This document shows positions 5,891 through 7,947 of a DNA stretch of 7,947 bases, piece by piece (the first letter of the stretch is position 1; each line of letters opens with the position of its first letter). Origin of the DNA: Thiorhodovibrio sp. (lineage in GTDB: Bacteria > Pseudomonadota > Gammaproteobacteria > Chromatiales > Chromatiaceae); contig SKYD01000271.1 in assembly GCA_007128075.1 (NCBI GenBank), forward strand, positions 1-7,947. The letters are read 5' to 3'. The notes under the pieces were generated by a model, which saw only the letters and a list, made by a program, of their open reading frames with translations, was not told the DNA's origin and made no database searches. The translations under genes and the position numbers were made by a program.

Positions 5891-6046
5891 GATCAAATGG
5901 CGATAGGCAATTTTCGTGAATTGGTGGCTCAATGTAAAGCCCTTGTTTAACTTTGAAAATTAATGAGGACAATTCTTGCGAAATGTGTTATAAATTAGAG
6001 ATCATCCTGCACAGATACTTGATTTATTGAATGACTGGTCTAACCC
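5891..6046 (+). other. AT-rich leader before the DUF29 gene
   Basis: About 155 bp between repeat copy 1 and the DUF29 start. It is more AT-rich than the surroundings and carries a likely promoter (5966-5994), but no frame with a recognisable product and no terminator. Confidence 0.4.
5966..5994 (+). promoter_or_regulatory. Extended -10 promoter for the DUF29 gene
   Basis: AGGACA (5966-5971, 4 of 6 -35 consensus bases) lies 17 bp before TATAAA (5989-5994), which is preceded by the TG of an extended -10 (5986-5987). The DUF29 start follows 52 bp downstream. Confidence 0.45.
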
Positions 6047-6487
6047 ATGAATTGTACTTATGATCAGGATTACGCGCTCTGGTTTGCTGATCAGGCGCGG
6101 CTGTTGCGAGCTGGATTGTGGCAGCAGATCGATGTCGCGCATCTTGCCGAGGAGCTTGAGGACATGGGCAAACGCGAGCAGCGTGCTTTGCGCAGTCGCA
6201 CGGTTGTATTGCTGGCTCATTTGCTCAAATATGCCTATCAGCCCACACAGCGTAGCCCAAGCTGGACGGGCACCATCCGTGAGCAACGCAAACAACTCAA
6301 CGCATTGTTGCAAGACAGCCCAAGCTTAGGCCCCCGCTTTCGCGCCGATCTTGAGGACAGTTATCTGAGTGCGCGATTGCTCGCTGCTGGCGAAACGGGA
6401 CTTGCTGAAACGCAGTTTCCGGCTCACTGTCCTTTTGCTGCCGAGCAGATGTTAGATGAAACATTTTGGCCGCAGTCGGAAGCATAA
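6047..6487 (+). CDS. DUF29 domain protein
   Basis: A complete 146-residue DUF29 protein; the family is common in cyanobacteria and purple sulfur bacteria and has no established function. Recognisable blocks: the N-terminal YDQDYALWFADQARLLRAG (5-23), IDVAHLAEELEDMGKREQRAL (28-48), VVLLAHLLKYAYQP (53-66), SWTGTIREQRKQL (72-84), and the C-terminal FPAHCPFAAEQML (124-136) with the last Trp at 141. It is predicted to be mostly helical, with no signal peptide or membrane segment. A candidate promoter lies upstream, but the Shine-Dalgarno is poor. A damaged paralogue follows 65 bp on, sharing an identical 26-bp stretch (6143-6168 with 6645-6670). DUF29 genes often occur in multiple copies in the same genome, and this locus appears to have undergone local duplication and decay. 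Confidence 0.88.
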   Translation: MNCTYDQDYALWFADQARLLRAGLWQQIDVAHLAEELEDMGKREQRALRSRTVVLLAHLLKYAYQPTQRSPSWTGTIREQRKQLNALLQDSPSLGPRFRADLEDSYLSARLLAAGETGLAETQFPAHCPFAAEQMLDETFWPQSEA

Positions 6488-6551
6488 AGAGGGTGTATGC
6501 TAGCGTTTGAAAGCATCCTTCCGCCATCAAACTCACACGGGTAAATTAAAA

Positions 6552-6704
6552 GTGACCGCGTATCAAACTGACTTTTATTTGTGGGCGCAACAACAGGCAC
6601 ACTTTTTGCGGCAAGGGGATTGGTCAGCATTGGATTCCGCGCACCTTGCCGAGGAGCTTGAGGACATGGGTGCGAGTCGAGCGCGGGAAATTGAAGCGAA
6701 TTAG
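6552..6704 (+). pseudogene. Truncated DUF29 gene
   Basis: Only the N-terminal third of a DUF29 protein is left: from a GTG (6552-6554), VTAYQTDFYLWAQQQAHFLR, then GDWSALDSAHLAEELEDMGASRAREIEAN and a TAG at 6702-6704, 50 residues in all. In the intact neighbour the family continues through VVLLAHLLKYAYQP and the FPAHCPF block, and none of this can be found after the stop in any plus-strand frame. An ATG at 6507 would add 15 unrelated residues. There is no Shine-Dalgarno before the GTG. The ending is therefore a true truncation (deletion or replacement), not a single frameshift. The product, if made, would be a short helical peptide. Confidence 0.75.
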
Positions 6705-6741
6705 CCCAAATCCATAATATCATAGAGGATTTTAGATCAAC

Positions 6742-6960
6742 ATGAATCCAAATCATACTTTCTTATGGGGGGGATGGCTCGTAGTATCAACGGTCATCCT
6801 ATTTCTTATCATTCTATTCACAGCAGAACCCAAATCAGTACGAGTTCCGGCAACAGTTATCGAATCCTGCATTGGGCGTGAACTTGAATCCAGAAAAAGT
6901 TATCACCTCATTCCAAATGAGATTCTAACCTACTGTCTGGAAAAGAACCAGCATTTATAG
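6742..6960 (+). CDS. Small single-pass membrane protein, hypothetical
   Basis: A 72-residue ORF that I do not recognise. Residues about 8-27 (FLWGGWLVVSTVILFLIILF) form one strong transmembrane helix, leaving a roughly 44-residue tail with two Cys (C43 in ESCIGRELESRKSY and C65 in LTYCLEKN). Topology is undetermined. Base composition is visibly more AT-rich than the genes to the left, suggesting separate origin. The nearest Shine-Dalgarno-like sequence, AGAGGA (6724-6729), is 12 nt from the ATG, further than usual. The stop codon TAG (6958-6960) lies in the first bases of repeat copy 2, so the natural C-terminus may have been longer. It could be a genuine small membrane protein or a remnant of a longer one; the hydrophobic helix makes pure chance less likely. 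Confidence 0.45.
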   Translation: MNPNHTFLWGGWLVVSTVILFLIILFTAEPKSVRVPATVIESCIGRELESRKSYHLIPNEILTYCLEKNQHL

Positions 6961-7042
6961 CCATTCGCTCTGTTTTCCAGACATTCAATCGTAGGGGCGG
7001 TTCGCGAACCGCCCCTACTGCTGTTCCCATGCTCGGATTATT
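6957..7042 (+). repeat. Intergenic repeat, copy 2 (perfect 28-bp palindrome)
   Basis: An 86-bp second copy of the element at 5790-5890, same orientation, lacking 15 bases after the core. The core at 6991-7018 is a perfect palindrome with arms GTAGGGGCGGTTCG and CGAACCGCCCCTAC. It lies between the small membrane ORF and the convergent Uma2 gene. A hairpin here might end transcripts from both sides, but no T-tract follows, so an intrinsic terminator is not called. Confidence 0.85.
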
Positions 7043-7108
7043 TATTTGTGGGCGCAACAACAGGCACAGTTGTTGCCGCAAGGTGAAGAGCTTGCGGGCA
7101 GGCAATAA
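7041..7108 (+). pseudogene. DUF29 gene fragment with internal deletion
   Basis: Starting right at the edge of repeat copy 2, 28 bases (7041-7068) are identical to the beginning of the truncated DUF29 gene (6573-6600 region) and in the same frame read YLWAQQQAQLLPQG. The reading then jumps to EELAGRQ and a TAA at 7106-7108. This fits loss of the part coding DWSALDSAHLA, joining QG to EEL. There is no start codon of its own. It ends one base before the Uma2 stop on the other strand. Confidence 0.7.
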
Positions 7109-7109
7109 A

Positions 7110-7688
7110 TCAAAACACAATACGATCATAAATCTCTTGCATTGGCAACTGGCAGTCTGGCTCGTGCAGTGCGATAACCGCATGTGGCGTTTCATAGCTT
7201 GCAAGCAGCCAGCGGTCATCCGGCTGGCGGGTGAAGACATCCACTGCGAGGCGATCTTGGGCGATCAATAGATAGTGCCGCAGACTTGGCAGCCGCCGAT
7301 AGTGCGCGAATTTGCTGCCACGGTCATAAGATTCAGTCGAAGGTGACAGCACCTCGGCGATGAGCAGCGGATTGGTGAGCACATCGCGCCGCGCATCGTG
7401 AAAGATCGGCTGTCCACAGAGCACACTCAGGTCTGGATAAAAGCAGGCATCGGATGCCGCGACGCGGATGCGCATATCGCTAGTCAGAACAGCACAGGGA
7501 CTGCCTTTGAATTGATTGGCAAGGCTGCTGGTGAGATTGGCAGTGATCACGCTATGTTCATAACTGCCGCCACTCATGGCGAAAGCCTCGCCAGCTAAAT
7601 ACTCATTCTTGGCATCCACCAGCTCACGCTCGATAGCGAGATAGTCTTCAAACTGATAATAGACAACGCTTGGTGTGAGCATGTTCAT
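7110..7688 (-). CDS. Uma2 family endonuclease-like protein (DUF820)
   Basis: A roughly 192-residue Uma2-family protein (numbering below counts one extra N-terminal residue). The family has a PD-(D/E)XK nuclease-like fold and expanded numbers in cyanobacteria and some Chromatiales; whether members cut DNA in the cell is largely untested. Key parts: FEDYLAIERELVDAKNEYLAGEAFAMSGG with the conserved Glu of the entry motif, SYEHSVITANL (43-53), FYPDLSVLCG (D87), LIAEVLSPSTESYD (E113), RGSKFAHYRRLPSL (K127) and HYLLIAQD. D87, E113 and K127 match the expected catalytic set. The ATG at 7686-7688 overlaps by one base the TGA of an upstream small ORF (TGATG); a TTG one codon earlier and an ATG two codons later are alternatives. 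No membrane segment is seen, so it is expected in the cytoplasm. Confidence 0.9.
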   Translation of the reverse strand: MNMLTPSVVYYQFEDYLAIERELVDAKNEYLAGEAFAMSGGSYEHSVITANLTSSLANQFKGSPCAVLTSDMRIRVAASDACFYPDLSVLCGQPIFHDARRDVLTNPLLIAEVLSPSTESYDRGSKFAHYRRLPSLRHYLLIAQDRLAVDVFTRQPDDRWLLASYETPHAVIALHEPDCQLPMQEIYDRIVF

Positions 7689-7882
7689 CAAGATTCCGCC
7701 AGATCCTCAAAAATCTCGGCAAAGGTCAATTCCACTGCCAAGGACTCGAACTGACAAGCCCCTGATTCAGGGTGGCAATCGCGCAAGTGCCAGTCGTCCT
7801 GAGCGGTGCGGTTCGTAACTGTTGCGAAATATCTCCTCTTTTCTGCATAAACCTTATCCAATCTTATACTGGTAACCATCAT
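7688..7882 (-). CDS. Small ORF upstream of Uma2, unidentified
   Basis: A 64-residue frame beginning MMVTSIRLDKVYAEKRR and ending AVELTFAEIFEDLAES, whose TGA overlaps the Uma2 ATG by one base (TGATG), a layout typical of translational coupling. The frame is open further upstream to the window edge through a GTG at 7931-7933, so the real start is unclear. I do not recognise the protein. It has no membrane segment. Its middle (HLRDCHPESGACQFESLA) looks unstructured, while the last 15 residues are acidic and helix-like. No good ribosome binding site precedes the ATG pair. It may be real only as a leader for Uma2, or be chance. Confidence 0.3.
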   Translation of the reverse strand: MMVTSIRLDKVYAEKRRYFATVTNRTAQDDWHLRDCHPESGACQFESLAVELTFAEIFEDLAES

Positions 7883-7947
7883 TGCGATGCAGCCGTTCAA
7901 ATTGGCGCATGGGTCTGGAGAAGGGCTTACCACCAGAGAAAGGGCGC
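7854..7947 (-). CDS. Possible C-terminal end of a gene entering from the right
   Basis: A minus-strand frame open from the right edge codes 30 residues, RPFSGGKPFSRPMRQFERLH then RNDGYQYKIG, before a TAA at 7854-7856. The residue mix (aromatic, basic, few oddities) looks more like a real protein end than the overlapping frame that extends the small ORF. I do not recognise a family. If it is real, the small ORF upstream of Uma2 cannot extend right and must start near 7882 or later. Confidence 0.3.
   Translation of the reverse strand, partial: RPFSGGKPFSRPMRQFERLHRNDGYQYKIG

Noticed and set aside
6991..7018. Palindrome as an intrinsic terminator
   Set aside because: The stem is strong but no T-run follows on either strand, and the sequence is shared with copy 1, so a repeated element explains it better.
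7740..7790. tRNA-like stretch on the minus strand with a TTCGAGTCC loop
   Set aside because: The flanking bases do not pair into a T-arm (GTCAG against CCTTG), and no matching acceptor or anticodon arms were found, so it is not a tRNA.

Overview
The window looks like gammaproteobacterial chromosome, probably from a purple sulfur bacterium or a relative (Chromatiales). This is inferred from the gene families: a Fur very like the E. coli protein, divergent fur/bamE next to rnfH, a DUF2058 (YaiL-type) gene, and an accessory end with DUF29 and Uma2 genes plus an apparent IS630-type transposase start. Composition is mid-GC and gene density is high up to about 5.8 kb. No rRNA, tRNA, CRISPR array or phage module was found.

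Left part (1-2289). The 5' end of a probable transposase gene runs off the left edge on the minus strand. After about 200 bp without a gene come a TatD-family hydrolase (YjjV-like) and, upstream of it in the same minus-strand unit, a DUF2058 protein. Divergent from these is a Skp/OmpH-like periplasmic chaperone on the plus strand.

Central part (2294-5790). Three minus-strand genes form an apparent operon in the order fur, an SDR oxidoreductase, dapB, with gaps of 28 and 9 bp. bamE is divergent from fur, and rnfH runs tail-to-tail into bamE with a 3-bp overlap. The fur/bamE/rnfH block is a familiar gammaproteobacterial arrangement, but the ratA gene often found beside rnfH is absent. Its place is taken by an orphan FimT/GspH-type pseudopilin.

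Right part (5790-7947) is accessory and visibly rearranged. An intergenic repeat of 86-101 bp, built round a 28-bp palindrome, occurs twice in the same orientation. One copy begins at the first base of the pseudopilin start codon. The other supplies the stop codon of a small membrane-protein ORF and then runs directly into a deleted DUF29 fragment. Between the copies lie one intact DUF29 gene, one truncated DUF29 gene and the small membrane ORF. A Uma2-family (PD-(D/E)XK-like) gene and a small unidentified ORF close the window.

I see no convincing new multi-gene system. The most distinctive content is the repeat pair with its DUF29 debris and gene-edge insertions, the lysine-alanine-glutamate tandem tail on RnfH, and the linkage of fur to dapB.
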